From positions 62,001-126,000 of the forward strand of contig JAJOHG010000015.1 in assembly GCA_021029095.1 (NCBI GenBank): a stretch of DNA of 64,000 nt, in the 5' to 3' direction. This document shows, one piece after another, positions 1 to 11,390 of the stretch. The DNA comes from Phellopilus nigrolimitatus. Lineage: Eukaryota > Basidiomycota > Agaricomycetes > Hymenochaetales > Hymenochaetaceae. Position numbers and translations under genes: made by a program. The notes under the pieces are model-generated. The model ran no database searches, was not told the origin of the DNA, and worked only from the letters and a program-made list of their open reading frames with translations. Each line of letters starts with the position of its first letter. Position 1 is the first letter of the stretch.

Positions 1-258
1 TATCAGCCATCATCAGCTTCATGCGGTATTCTGCGGGGTCGGTTGGCTTGTCAGTCCCCGCATATCCCAAAAGATCGGGAGCAATGATCCCGTATCCCTT
101 CTTCTGAAAGAACGCAGCAACAGACACCCAGTCAAGGGACGTCGACGGGAACCCGTGGAGAAGAAGGAGAGTGGGCTCGCCGCCCACAGTGCAGAAATAT
201 AGTAATGGTATGTGTAACCGCGGCTGGTCTTGAGGTCCTTGAAAGCATCTGAGTCCAT
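1..258 (-). CDS. Alpha/beta hydrolase, epoxide-hydrolase type (5' part only, frameshifted)
   Basis: This is the N-terminal part of an alpha/beta-hydrolase of the soluble epoxide hydrolase type; the rest lies off the left edge. It starts at an ATG at 258. It reads a fungal-type N-terminus (MDSDAFKDLKTSRGYTYHYY), then the oxyanion-hole region LLLLHGFPSTSLDW with its HGFP motif, then GYGIIAPDLLGYAGTDKP, the usual strand-4 and loop segment of this family. The two parts lie in different frames: one base is missing near position 190, so uninterrupted translation loses the fold after about 22 residues. No GT-AG intron fits there. It is therefore either a pseudogene or a one-base assembly error. The family opens epoxides to diols, or hydrolyses related substrates, using an Asp nucleophile that would lie outside the window. 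The gene diverges from the OYE-like gene starting at 643. Confidence 0.75.
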
Positions 259-642
259 AACGTGAGGGAGACTCTGAGAGGGTAGCGCGAAACTGCTTTC
301 TGATCTCGTTGCTCAGGCTACTTATGCATCTATCCCATGGGCAAACTTCTAGGCTATTGGTGTATTAATTCAGGAGTCAGAACCGTAGTGTACGTTATTG
401 TCAAGTGTACAAAAGATGGCTGCAGAAAGACAAGAAAAGGAGTTGTTCCACGCTTCCACGTGCCGACAAATCGACGCTCAGCGTTGCAACTGCAAAAACA
501 TGAAGACGGCTTTCATGTAGCCCATCAAACCTGGTCTGCTTTTTCTTTTTCACTGAACACCGACTCGGCGGATTACTTCTCGTACACAGTGTGGCTCGTA
601 ATGGTTGGGAGTGACGACGTTGTGGGAGCTGGAGGTCTTGAC
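259..642. promoter_or_regulatory. Divergent intergenic region, hydrolase / OYE-like gene
   Basis: These 384 bases separate two divergently transcribed genes and must hold both promoters. The frame of the OYE-like gene stays open upstream to an ATG at 337, but that stretch resembles no OYE N-terminus, so the ATG at 643 is preferred. I see no clear TATA box. Confidence 0.4.
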
Positions 643-2342
643 ATGAATGAGGTCCTCTCACCGATTACGCTCCCATGTGGCCGAACGCTCGCAAACAGAC
701 TTGTCAAAGTAAGCGCTTCGGTTTCTATCTATTTACTCCTGATTTAACGTACGTTTTGGATCGAGTTATAGGCTGCGATGTACGAGCACCTCGCTCCGCT
801 GCTTGGTGGACCACCGACAGCAGCGCACCATGCGCTCTACGCGGTATGGGCGCGCGGCGGCTGGGGTATGATCGTTACTGGCAACGTGCAGGTCTCGCGT
901 CGCCACCTCACACTAGGTGCGGACATGATTGTCCCCGAGAAGCTCACATACGAAGACGAGGAAAAGTTCAGGAAGCTGGCGTGCGCGATGAAGGGAAAGC
1001 AGGCGGGAGGGGGAGACGTGGGCAATGCCGATGACACGCGAGGGAGCAAGCTCCCCCTCGCGATCATGCAGCTCAATCACTCTGGGCGGCAGTCCCCCAA
1101 CATCATCGGCGGGCGCTGGCCTTATTTCCAACCGCCGCTGTCTGCGAGTGCAACGCGCGTTGGCGCGTCGGCGACACGCAAGGAGAATTTGCTGTCCCGC
1201 GTCGCGTACGCTCTGCTTTTCCAGACGGCTCGTGCCATGTCTGTGGAGGATATAGCGGATGTGGTGGGTGGCTTCGTGCGCGGGGCACGGCTGGCGTTGG
1301 CGAGCGGGTTCGATGGAATACAGATCCACGCTGCACACGGGTGTGCGCATTTACTTTGTCTCTGAAATGTGTCAATTACGAGCTAACAAATACTGCATTG
1401 GATTTATTTCTTCATGTAGATCTAATCGCACAGTTTATATCGCGAAGGACGAATCTCCGCACGGATGCATACAGTGCCCCAGTGGCTCTGTTGCGCGAGA
1501 TCGTCTATGCCGTCCGTGCGGCCGTTCCCAGAATTTTCGTGGTGGGCATCAAGCTGAACGCGGCAGACTACGTCTCTGGCGGCCTGCGCGAGGAGGATGG
1601 GCGTGCGCACCTTGCAGAGATAGCTGGCTGGGAATGGGAAGGCGCAGGCGTTGATTTCATCGAAGTCAGTGGCGGCGATTACGAGTCGCCTGGTAAGCCA
1701 TTGACCTATCTGTTTTCTCGCGTAAGAAACACTTATCAGCAGTGAAAAGAATTCATGCAGGACTCATCGCCGCGCCAGGCGTTCTTCGAATCGTTCGCGC
1801 GCGTGGCCATGGACGCCGTCCGCCGCCCGGCGGCCAGCCCTAGACAGCCTTCTGGGCAGTCACACACAAAGGCTCCCCCGCTTATCATGCTGACAGGCGG
1901 CCTACGCACGCGTGCCCAGTTCGCCCTTGTCCTCAAAAGCAAGCACGCAGACCTCCTCGGCCTCGCACGCCTCGCGACTCTGCAGCCTGACTTACCCAAC
2001 TTTCTCCTCGAGCACCAACTCGTCTCAGGAATAGGCGTCGCAGAGAGACAACCACCCAAAGGTTGCTCTGTGCAAGACGTTTCGTGGGAGTGGGAGAGGC
2101 AGCCGACACCGGAGCCCCGCTCGCCGTCGTGGTGGCCGCGCATTGTTGGTGCGGGGATAGGTATGGCGTGGTACGTCGTCGCGATACGTCGCCTCGCCCA
2201 GGGCAGTGCGTCGCCATATAGCAATAATTGGGTATTCGTTGTGCTGGAAATGTATTTTGGAAGCATTCTCGACGGGTCGGGGAAGACAATTTTGATTATG
2301 TGTTCACTTGTGGCTGTATCATTATTTTGCATCATTGCATAG
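643..2342 (+). CDS. NADH:flavin oxidoreductase, old-yellow-enzyme-like, with C-terminal hydrophobic segments
   Basis: FMN-dependent OYE-like oxidoreductase of about 500 residues. Four exons fit well: 643-708, 772-1342, 1420-1692 and 1750-2342, with introns of 63, 77 and 57 bp. The start is the ATG before NEVLSPITLPCGRTLANRLVK, the usual first strand of the family. Other landmarks are the phosphate/FMN region (AIMQLNHSGRQSP), the GFDGIQIHAAHGYLIAQF strand-helix, whose Tyr codon is split by intron 2, DFIEVSGGDYESP, and the LTGGLRTR phosphate-binding loop. The family reduces activated C=C bonds with NAD(P)H. After the barrel, two hydrophobic stretches appear (RIVGAGIGMAWYVVAI and the last 20 residues), suggesting membrane anchoring; this is inference. 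A fragment of a paralogue lies at 57,268-57,636. The neighbouring hydrolase and NRPS-like reductase suggest a metabolic cluster. Confidence 0.9.
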
Positions 2343-2636
2343 ACGTAGATATACATTGTTTATGGAAAATATTGGGACCACTTTAATGTTGAAGTTGCTA
2401 AACACGATGCGACTCTTCATAATTTCATCAAGACGACAATCGCGCATCGGAGAAAGAAAAGAGTGCAATGCTACTGCGTGGGAAAGCGAAATCAGCGCGT
2501 GTGCAGAAATGTCTGGAGCCTCACTAGTTTATTTAGAGCACGTTTTGAAGTAGCTGCAAGGAATTATATCAGCGATGCTTCGACTTGAGATAATGGACGC
2601 CTTGCCGCCGTATTCCGGAGAAGTCTAGCAAGTATA

Positions 2637-3688
2637 TCTGAAATGCAAAGTGTTTCAAATCTCGAATGAGCTCGATGGGTTGGAAAAAATTGAGTCATCT
2701 CAGTCCGACCGAGTCTGTCTGAGCTGTCTGATCCGCGCGAGGATCCCGCTCGCGAAGATCGCAATTCCCAGCCAATACTGGCCATCTACATCTCCGCATC
2801 CCGTTTCATGCTCTCCCGTATCGTCCAAGCCTCGCCTACGGAGACAGACCTCACGATCAATGAGCATCTCGAACCCGCAATGGGATCTCCCTAGAGTCCG
2901 TCTTCATATTTTGCATCATTCTGCCCCAGGGCGTCTTCTTTTCTTTCGTGGTTTGACGGACCACACCACGAGACCAACTGCGTTTTTCCACCTGGTCACG
3001 CTTCCCCCAGATCCGTGCACCGTCTCAGCAGCTAAGGTCTGCTCGGACGGGCGATGAAGAACTGCCCCCTGGTATGTGCTCCTTCGGGTTCTACTAGCGA
3101 ACTAGTCGTAGGACGAGGCCCGGGGGAGTCGGCGCATGGCTCCCCCGATGCCGATATTCCAAGCCAGTTACGGCAAGGGCGGCATTTCGCAGAATGGATC
3201 GCTGTACGAGAGCCTTCTGCGGCCCGTGAGAGCAGCGGACGCCGATAGAGAGCAGAGAACGGGAGGGAAATGCAGACAACGTACCGGCCTTCCCCGCAGG
3301 AGGGAAGAATGCATCCAGACAGTCCAGTGACATCAGGTAGAACAGAGAGACGTCTCCGCCTTCTCCGAAGAGGAGGGGGACTGTAGTGACTTGAGGAAGG
3401 AAGAGACGTGTACCGAGCTCCTTTTATATAGGGATGGTGGCCTTTGGTGGCTCTCGAGCCATCAACACGTTCATCGCTTTGATGCGCTTGGACCCCCATT
3501 TCTAGGCCATAGTGCTCCATATTTGGCCTGAGCACAAAGGATTCGTAGCAACGCATCCAGCCACATTCGACGGATAAGGAAAACAAGAGCGCCACAAAAG
3601 GAATCTAAGCGCTCGGCACGCCTTCGGCAAAATCAAAGCAACACTCCGCGAACTTCAAGGGATCTTTTGTGTTTGTGCTTTGTGTTGT
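2637..3688 (-). repeat. Interspersed repeat, copy 1 (LTR-like, TATA-bearing)
   Basis: This block of about 1.05 kb is a reverse-complement relative of 36,225-37,287 along its whole length. On the minus strand it runs from an acaaagcacaaa-type start, past a TATATAAAAG box (3421-3432), to a conserved end near catttcag (2637). It has no plausible coding sequence. The fixed length, the internal promoter-like box and the lack of genes resemble a solo LTR or other non-autonomous element, but I could not define target-site duplications. It ends about 300 bp beyond the stop codon of the OYE-like gene. Confidence 0.75.
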
Positions 3689-4934
3689 GTGCTGGAACAG
3701 CCTCGTTTTAGTGACCAAAAGTCAACATGAGCTTTGATTGGCGAAGCTCCCACTTACCACAATGGTATTAGTATTACCATTGCCAAGGTAGGCTCCCAAA
3801 AAACTATCACGTGACCATTTATCGAGTGGCTGTGTGCCCCCGTGAAAACTGATCATGTGCCTTCGCATGCAGGCTCTCCGCAAAAATATATCTGAACTCC
3901 TGGGGCTGATAAATAAACCTTCCTGTTTTACTTTTAAAGAAAATAAGGTCTGGCAAGAAAATACTTGGATCTACGGATCCCTGTAATGCATCACGTGACA
4001 ACACATGTGGCTGTACCCGCCCTCCCATGGCGAAAGCTTCCATGATGCCTGCTTTCGCAGCCGTATTGGAGCATAAAAGTGCTCAGATTAAACCTTAGTC
4101 TCACATGCTTCGCTACCCGACTAATATCCCACATATCCAAACCATGTTTCTTGACATAGGTCAAAAACTACATCCTTCGTTTTACCTGATGACAGCGATG
4201 CAAAGGTGCTGATATTCGGAAGGCTACGAAGGTCGTCTTTTAGATAGGATGCACTTTTCTCGTAAGTCTCCTTGCGACAATATGTCATAATCCCGCCTAT
4301 TTGTCTGAACTCTTCTGACGGAGTTGGGAATCTGTTGCGCACCTTTGAAAGTAACCGTCAAGTTTTATTTGCTTAGGTGTGTGTCTTTCTGCGATGAGAT
4401 GGTGGCAAGCTGACTAGCGCAGACGCGTGGTGTGCGAGAAGCGGACGCCACGTGCGCGTCGATACGGCGCGACATCCAGTGATTCACGTTGACGCGTTGA
4501 CGCGGCATGGTACTAAGTATTGGATTTTCGTCTTCACGGCGCTGGTGAAGACAACGAGACAATTTCCAAGTATATCGTGTAACCCGTAGTAAACGCGCGA
4601 GAGACGCTCGAGTGCGCATACATGCCGTATATCACTACGAAAAATGTTCGAACTCCGACTACACCAAACACAATCAAATAGACTTCGCCACATCAAGCTC
4701 ACATAAGCCTTATAATCTCAACACTAAGTCATCCGCACCACTCGGAGTCTCCTACCTCAGAACATTGTTCTAGTGATCAAAACTCATGCTAGTAAAAAAG
4801 CAGCGTGAAGAAATCAGCTTCTTTTCGGTGTGCTCGGGTTTCAATACCGCCTTGCGGGGAGTATAACTTGTGTGATGTATCAGGCAAAAGAGCCGGCTCG
4901 AGCAAGTACGACTCCATATACCACCATTTTCAGA
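3689..4934. other. Non-coding spacer
   Basis: No recognisable gene in 1.25 kb. Short open frames occur on both strands without family features. It separates repeat copy 1 from the 5' half of the broken aldo/keto reductase. Confidence 0.5.
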
Positions 4935-5560
4935 ATGTCTCGAGATACATCGCAAATCGGCCCTCAAGAGGCGTCTATGCGATACGCTGAGTCTTGTTTC
5001 TTTTCAAACACCTTTCCTTCCAACTCAAGTTGAATACCTCGTTAATGAAAGGATATCATGATAAACAGCGTCTGGGAAAGTCTGGTCTGAAAGTCTCGCG
5101 AATCATCCTCGGCTGTATGAACTACGTCGACCCCGGCTGGATGAGCTGGCTGCTCCCCGAGGAGGAAGGCATGAAGCATATCAAGGCTGCGTCAGTTGTT
5201 TGCTCGTCTCCTTTTCTAATCAAGAGGTGTCCTGACCGTCTGCCATTTGATTCTCAGATATGACGCAGGCATACAAACATTTGACACAGCCGACCCTCTG
5301 AATAAATGCGTTACACAGACTTATTTCGATAATACACGTGTAAGGTCTACTCAAATGGTCTCTCCGAAATCATCCTCGGAAAGGCGATCAAGAAATACAA
5401 CTTCCCGCGTGACGAGATCGTTGTTATGACTAAGGCACGTCTCTTCCCCCTGTACGACATGCATGGTTATAAGAAGTGCTAATCATCTTTCCCTCGATGC
5501 GGCTTGTAGTGCGGCGGCGTCTTGAACCGCCGCTCATACGGAGACTTGCTACGTTCTCCT
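4935..5560 (+). pseudogene. Aldo/keto reductase, 5' half (disrupted paralogue)
   Basis: N-terminal half of an aryl-alcohol-dehydrogenase-type aldo/keto reductase closely related to the intact gene at 32,945-34,840. Readable parts are RLGKSGLKVSRIILGCMNY, YDAGIQTFDTAD with the catalytic Asp, VYSNGLSEIILGKAIKKY with the catalytic Tyr, and IVVMTK with the catalytic Lys. Exons are in the same order and phase as in the intact gene. Where the intact gene has a GT donor after exon 1, this copy has CT (near 4987), and two bases are missing at the following acceptor. Similarity stops at about 5560, before the exons that would carry the catalytic His. The C-terminal half reappears on the same strand at 12,205-13,049. 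The NRPS-like gene, on the other strand, lies between them. Confidence 0.85.
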
Positions 5561-5744
5561 CCACATGCCTCCTCACGACGAGACACAGAAACAAAAGCGC
5601 TCTGTATTGAATCGATCGCATACGCCTCCTACTCGAGGAGTTCTACTTGCATCCTCCAGAACTAGTCTAAGTTTCTACCAAAGAGAGAAAAACAATTACA
5701 CACCTATTCATTCCCAGGAACCTCACTTCCCAACATAACCAACC

Positions 5745-8700
5745 TCAAGTTCGAGGCGAAAGCACAATGAACCCCGACGCCCGCCAGTTCTCCACCCACG
5801 TCTTCACATTCGTCACCCCCATCTCCGGCGCCCCGCGTAGCGTCGCCGACGCCGCCTCCGCGCGCTCGCAACGCTGCCGCGTGATCCCCAGCGGCTCCAC
5901 GTTCTCCGCCTTCACGCGCGCCATGTGCGTTACTGCCGCGTGGAGGAAGGGGCGCAGCCGCAGTGCCGGGTTCGTTGCGTGCGCCTCCGCGATGACCTTC
6001 GCGCTCGGCTCGGAGCCGGAATACAGTTCGGCGTGTGCTGCCTCGAGCGCGGCAAGCCACACGGTGTACGGCGTGCGGGGTAGGCCGAGCTCAGACGCGA
6101 ATGACGTGATGATGGTCGACCACGGGACAGGTCGCGGGTGCACGAGGTGCAGCATGAAGTCGTGCGCGTGTAGCATGTCGGCGATCGCCCCTCCTGCATC
6201 GTGTGCAGTGAGCCACGACACGTCCTAGACGATGAGAAAACAGTATAAATGATAGGAGGAAGTATAACGGATCAGCAAAGTGCTCACCCCGTCAGCGTCC
6301 GGCAGCATCCCCAGAGCGATGCTAGACTTGATCAGGCTCGGGAACCACTCGTGCGTGTTCCACGCGCCACTCGGCCCGCCTGTCATCTGCCCACAGCGCA
6401 CCACGCTCACGCTCAGCGGCGTCTTCTCGGACGCAACCTGCAGAATATGCTCGGAAACCCACTTCGACTCGGTGTACCCAGCACCGATCGCGGTGTCCGG
6501 CGTCGCGAGCGGTTCCTCCGGTGCACGCTCGTCCTTGGCATAATCTAATTTTGAGAAAAGCGTGAAGTTAGAACCTGAAAGCACGAGGGCAAAGAAAGAT
6601 GCGGACTGCTGAAAACCCCGATGGAACTGATGAAGAGCATGCGCGCTGGCGCTGCTCCGTGCCCACCAAGAGCGAAGTCGACGAAATTGCGCACGCTCCG
6701 GATATTCGGTTCGAAGGAGGTGACCGCGACATTGAAATCGACTCTCCATGCTGCGGCGGAGCATGAGTATCACGGTGAAGACCGGTTTGAGTAAAAGGTA
6801 GCTCACCGTTGTGGATAATATGCGTCACCGAAGATTGCATCTGGAAATTAATGAACTAGCTTCTCTTCGGATAACACAGCTAAACGCATCACCTCAACAA
6901 ACTGCTTCGGGTCAATGGCAAAATCGGGATGGCTCGCGTCTCCCTCCAGGAAGCGCACTCTCGCGTCCTCCAAAAGCCTGCTATCCAAGCTGTCCCTCTT
7001 GAAAGCCTTGGAATGTCTCTCCTTCACCGACATGCCATCGGCAGACTGGCGCGACATCGCATATATCCGCTTTACCGCCTTGCTTTCGATGAGCTTCGCC
7101 AGGATGTTCGAACCGAGCGAGCCCGTGCTTCCGGTGAGCAGGACAATGGCCCCGTCCCCACCGTCTTTGGATCCCTCGCCTGCGACGAATGTGGGGAAGG
7201 CCGTCGTGTACTTCGAAACAAGAGCCTCCAGCTCGCGACTCTTCGCGGTTGCGTCGCCTGCGGAACTGACAGCCGTCCCCGATACACTCGAAGACAGGTA
7301 CGTCGTGAGGCGCACGATGGTGGGGTAGTCGTATACGAATGTCGCGGAGAGTTTGCGTGCGACGCCTGCGTGCGAGTCGCGTAGGACCCGCAGGACAGTG
7401 TTCCGTATCCAGGTCGCTTGAAGACTGAACATGAAATTAAACAGCTGTCCAGGAAAATCATAGAGCCTTCGCCGCACCTGTCCAATCCATGTTCGAACAA
7501 ATCTGCGTCGTCCGCAACCGCTCCATTCTCTTTCTTCATCGTCTGCAGGACAATCTGTCTCACAAACTCTGTGATGCGCGGCGGGGTCCAGTCCTCTGGA
7601 CCCACGATGTTCTCCTGCGCGCTGTCATCGACTGCTTTGTATGCAGCGTCGATTTCGTCGTCATAGTCCTTGATGGTAGCCTGACGACGGACCGTGCCCT
7701 TTCCAGTGAGAAGGAATGGCCTGGATGGTGAGGCGATGAGAATCATCTGCGGACACGCCATGATGTCGGATTAGTCTACACAACAGCTTCGAGAATGGAT
7801 CGACGCGCCTCCTTAAAAAGCCGGGAGTGTGTCGGCGCAAACTCGTTCATCGCCGCAATCGTGGGCCTTCGCAAAATGCGATTCTCGTGTTCAGCCGGCG
7901 AGGCTGATACTTAGGCTCAGGCGTTGCTTACCAGATGCGATTTCTGAACTCGATGAGCTTGTTGGTTTCTGAAGGATCGAACGCATATGGTTCCCTCGGC
8001 TGAACGAGCACGCCGCAATGGAAGCGCCCGCGTCCAAAGATAATAGCGTAGTTGACGAGCGGGTCGCGGGCCAGCATTCTCTCTATCCATCAAGAGCCAC
8101 GCATTAGATAAAGCCTTTTTCAAGTCGTAGAAAGGAGCAACGCACCTAGCGGCCCGGGGTTCGTCTTCTCGCCTGTCGAATGCATGATCTGGTCATCCGT
8201 GCGCCCGACGACCTTCCAGTACCCCGGCTTCGTCGGGTGCGGAGAGATGAGGTCGCTCGTCGCATACGCGTCTCTCCCGTTTATCCTCTTATTGATGGCG
8301 TTCGGGCGGAAGGAGTCTGTGGCCTACGAAACAAAAGGAGAAAAGGATTTATTAATCGCATGACTGTCCAGAATTGTAGCAGAAATTCAGTCTTACGAGA
8401 ACGACGAGCTCGAACTCGTTGTTACCGTTGTCGATGAAGTGGGCTTCCCGGGCGGGGGAGATCCTGAAGTAATTCCAATCCTCTCCATCTAAACCTACGA
8501 ATGAACGGCAGTCAGCTCATATATACATTACTAGTGAAGGAGGAAGAAGTACTATGCAAAAACTTGTTGACCATCAACGTTTCTGTCCTGGTTATGTAGC
8601 ACTGTTTAAGTCACTGTCTCAAAGAAATATTTTGAACAACTCACAATCCATATATTGTGAATATATGAACGCCCCTCGAAATAAGATGGTTTCCAGCCTC

Positions 8701-10061
8701 TTTGCTAAGGGGCCCACCGGCGTATATCTGCAAATCCTCCTCTTCAACATGATCGGTTCGGAGAAGCACTTATAAAACGCACTAATCCTCTCATTTTCGC
8801 CAATGCGTCGACGTGGGCAGACTCGTGCGACCAGGTCTGAAAGAGTGGTTTGAATATTTTAAGCAACATAGAGAGTAGAGAGCAGAAATCTAAATCAACC
8901 ACTCACCTCCGGGAACGATGGGGGACAAAAGACATAATCCGATTTAGAGAATATCGCGCCTTCGATGACGTTCACCGGGTTCGGTACGGTGGGTGGGGAT
9001 TGCGGCTTGAAAACCGCAGCTGTAATACCGCACGCAACCTCAGTGAAAAAAAAAGGTTAGACTATCGTTCATTTATAAAAAAGAATAACACTCACAGCTT
9101 CGAACAGGATGAACAGACCCATGCCGTGGAACATGGGCACAGAATGGCATCCCATCACAGTTCCAGCGATATCTGTTTCTGTAAAGCCTGTTTCTGTGGT
9201 AAGCTATTCGCTCTTAATCGCATGCACAGAACCAGGGGCACTTGCACATTGAGGCAGTAGCCCAAATTAACGCGCGATGCGTGAAATAAACAGGCTTCGG
9301 GAACGCCGTCGAGCCTACCAGCACGCATTCCGTCAATCATAAGCCCGAGCCTGAATATGTAACGCGTGTTTTATTACCTGAAGAGTGGAAAATCGCAGCC
9401 GGCGCGTCCATGTCGATCTCAGCGAGCGGCTCCGGCGTAAATGCTGGATCGCATCCCTTCGTAGGAAAAAAGTCCTCGAAGACGGCTATCTCGTGTTTCC
9501 GAACCAGACTTTCCGCAGAGAGGCCGTCTAGTGCGGCGCTCGCGAGGGTCTGCAGAGACGCGTCGGCCGAGACGAAAAGATGCGCGGCACCCGTCTGCGC
9601 GAGGAGCGTGGTGACCGCCGCCGGGCTGTTGCGCGGGGAGATGCAGAAAATCGTCCAGCCGATTCGCAGGGTGCCGATTATGAAGAGGGAGAAGGTGATC
9701 GTGTCTAAAGGTACCGAGTGAGATCCGGAAGCGAAAAACACTTTTTTTTTTTCACAGTTCACGAACCAGATGAAGCAAGGACGGCGATCACTGGGGGCTT
9801 CCCGCCGCCGTTCAAGATGGGGTGACTCCCGACGGCTTGTCGCACAAATCGTGTCGCGCGGTGCACGCCCTGCACGCCCTCGTCCCAGAGGATCGTCCTC
9901 TGGGATCCGGGCACATCTTCAAAGACGAAGAGAGGGTGCTTCGGGGAGTGCTCGGCTTGCCAGTCGTATAGAGCAGGCAGGCTCAGAGACTCATCGAGCG
10001 GGGGTTGCGTGAAGGTCGTGCTTTGGCGGCCTTGAGTCCTGGGTACAGTAAGAGGTGCCAT
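5745..10061 (-). CDS. NRPS-like carboxylate reductase (adenylation-thiolation-thioester reductase)
   Basis: Three-domain A-T-R enzyme of roughly 1,050-1,100 residues in about 15 exons, starting at 10,061. Such enzymes activate a carboxylic acid as adenylate, load it on a carrier domain and release it reductively with NADPH as aldehyde or alcohol. Adenylation motifs are SGSTAFPKPVYFTHRALI (A3), CHSVPMFHGMG (A4), YGLTE (A5, assembled across an intron near 8,650-8,590) and RDAYATSDL...GRTDDQIMHSTGEK (A7/A8). The carrier motif FEHGLDSLQATWIRN keeps the phosphopantetheine Ser; its codon is split by the intron at about 7,475-7,430. The reductase has the Rossmann loop LLTGSTGSLGSNILAKL, FISSIGV and the YxxxK motif in GYTESKWVSEHIL. 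Well-fixed exons include 10061-9767, 9704-9378 and the last, 6221-5745. One intron (7808-7747) needs a GC donor. The substrate cannot be read from sequence. There is no condensation domain, so it is not a peptide synthetase. Confidence 0.9.
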
Positions 10062-10775
10062 TTCTGAAGTCTATGCAGATGCAGCTGGCTTTTTAGTGCT
10101 CAAGCTGCTGCTTTATATCTGCCCAGGCGCCGCCACTGCGCTGGGTTCGTAAATAGGTTTACTACAGTAGTCCATTCATGATCAAAGAAGCATGGTTTTT
10201 TCACTAGGCGCAGACCAATTGGGGGGCCGAGACGTAGGAGAGATGCATGCGTTTGTGCCCATGGGACTCGAGTAGTGCGTGAAAGACAATAGGAAGACGT
10301 CTCGGTTATGTTGATGAAACGCTGGAATGCGCGCAGCACGGACTTCTTCGAGCCTATACCCCAGACCATCAGCTATGGCGGGTGCGTTGGAAGAAAGATT
10401 GTGGCCAATATAACGGCGACTGTAGCAGATTCGCGTCGATCGGCGGAACGTGCCGGTCCAAATTGTGGCTCGGCATGGCACTACCCTGTTTCATCTCTGG
10501 CAATGTGGATGCTGTCTTGCTATCCGAATCCCGACTTTTGGTTACGTAACCTCCCGAAAGCTTTGGACAGGAGAGGCTAGTGGGCCCTAATCTCGACATG
10601 TTATCTTCTTGTCTTGTTCGGTGCTTGAAAAGCTTCCGGCCGCCCCCACAAGGTAAGGTATGGGAAGTATAAACCCGTGACGCGGGTGGCGCTAATCCAA
10701 GTTGCCTAATATGGTAACATCCGACAACGAGCAAAATAACTTCAACACATTACCGATCCATGACTGTATCTCAAA
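10062..10775. other. Upstream region of the NRPS-like gene
   Basis: About 700 bp without a recognisable gene. It contains the promoter of the NRPS-like gene and ends at the left terminal repeat of the MITE-like element. Confidence 0.45.
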
Positions 10776-11390
10776 TAGCCCGTCTCAATTCTGTGGAACT
10801 CGACTTGTTGGTAAATAGTTCGGCATAGTGTGGCGAGCTCGGCAGACGTCGCAGAACTCACGTAGCAACAGTAGCAACAAGATTAGAATTGAGACACTTG
10901 TTAGTAGCACAATGTACATACTTGATCGGAGTTTCAAATTTGGATTGGTAATCTTTGCCGTCGATGTCGAAAATCCACGAAAAAAATCCCAAAATCTTGT
11001 CTCACTGCTCAGGATGAGCGCACGCTATTGTCCGCATCCAGGAGCTGGACCGTCGCGAGGCGTTTGAGACGTGCTGCCTTTTCTTTTCGTTTGTTTCGTA
11101 GGTGACGGACACGGCCCATCGTTTTGAGTCCAAAACGGGATGCAGGGTAGATTATGTGCATCCCGAAGTAGCTCGATTTGAGAGTCCGACGAGTTACCAA
11201 CAGGACTAACGCCGATTGAGGTGTTAGTCCTGTTGGTAAAATTTGCCAGGCACGGCGTCTCTGAAAGGAAATTTTAACCAATCACCAAATCGCCGGGACC
11301 ATCTGGTTTGGACCAGTATAACGGTCGAAAAGTCCGCCGAGCTCTGCCGATTTACTAACAACTCGAGTTCCACAGAATTGAGACGGGCTA
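10776..11390. mobile_element. MITE-like element with terminal inverted repeats and TA flanks
   Basis: The left end (from 10,778) and the right end (reverse complement from 11,388) share 26 identical bases beginning GCCCGTCTCAATTCTG. Similarity continues imperfectly for about 40 more bases. Each end is flanked by TA (10,776-10,777 and 11,389-11,390), as expected for TA target duplication by Tc1/mariner-type transposases. The element is about 615 bp and shows no transposase, so it would be non-autonomous. It carries a perfect hairpin at 11,194-11,239. Confidence 0.75.
11194..11239. repeat. Perfect 17-bp inverted repeat (hairpin)
   Basis: The stem ttaccaacaggactaac (11,194-11,210) is followed by a 12-base loop and its exact reverse complement (11,223-11,239). 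It lies inside the MITE-like element and may mark a nested or rearranged end. Confidence 0.85.

Noticed and set aside
5767..6228. 153-codon open frame on the plus strand
   Set aside because: It is antisense to the last exon of the NRPS-like reductase; GC-rich third positions keep several frames open.
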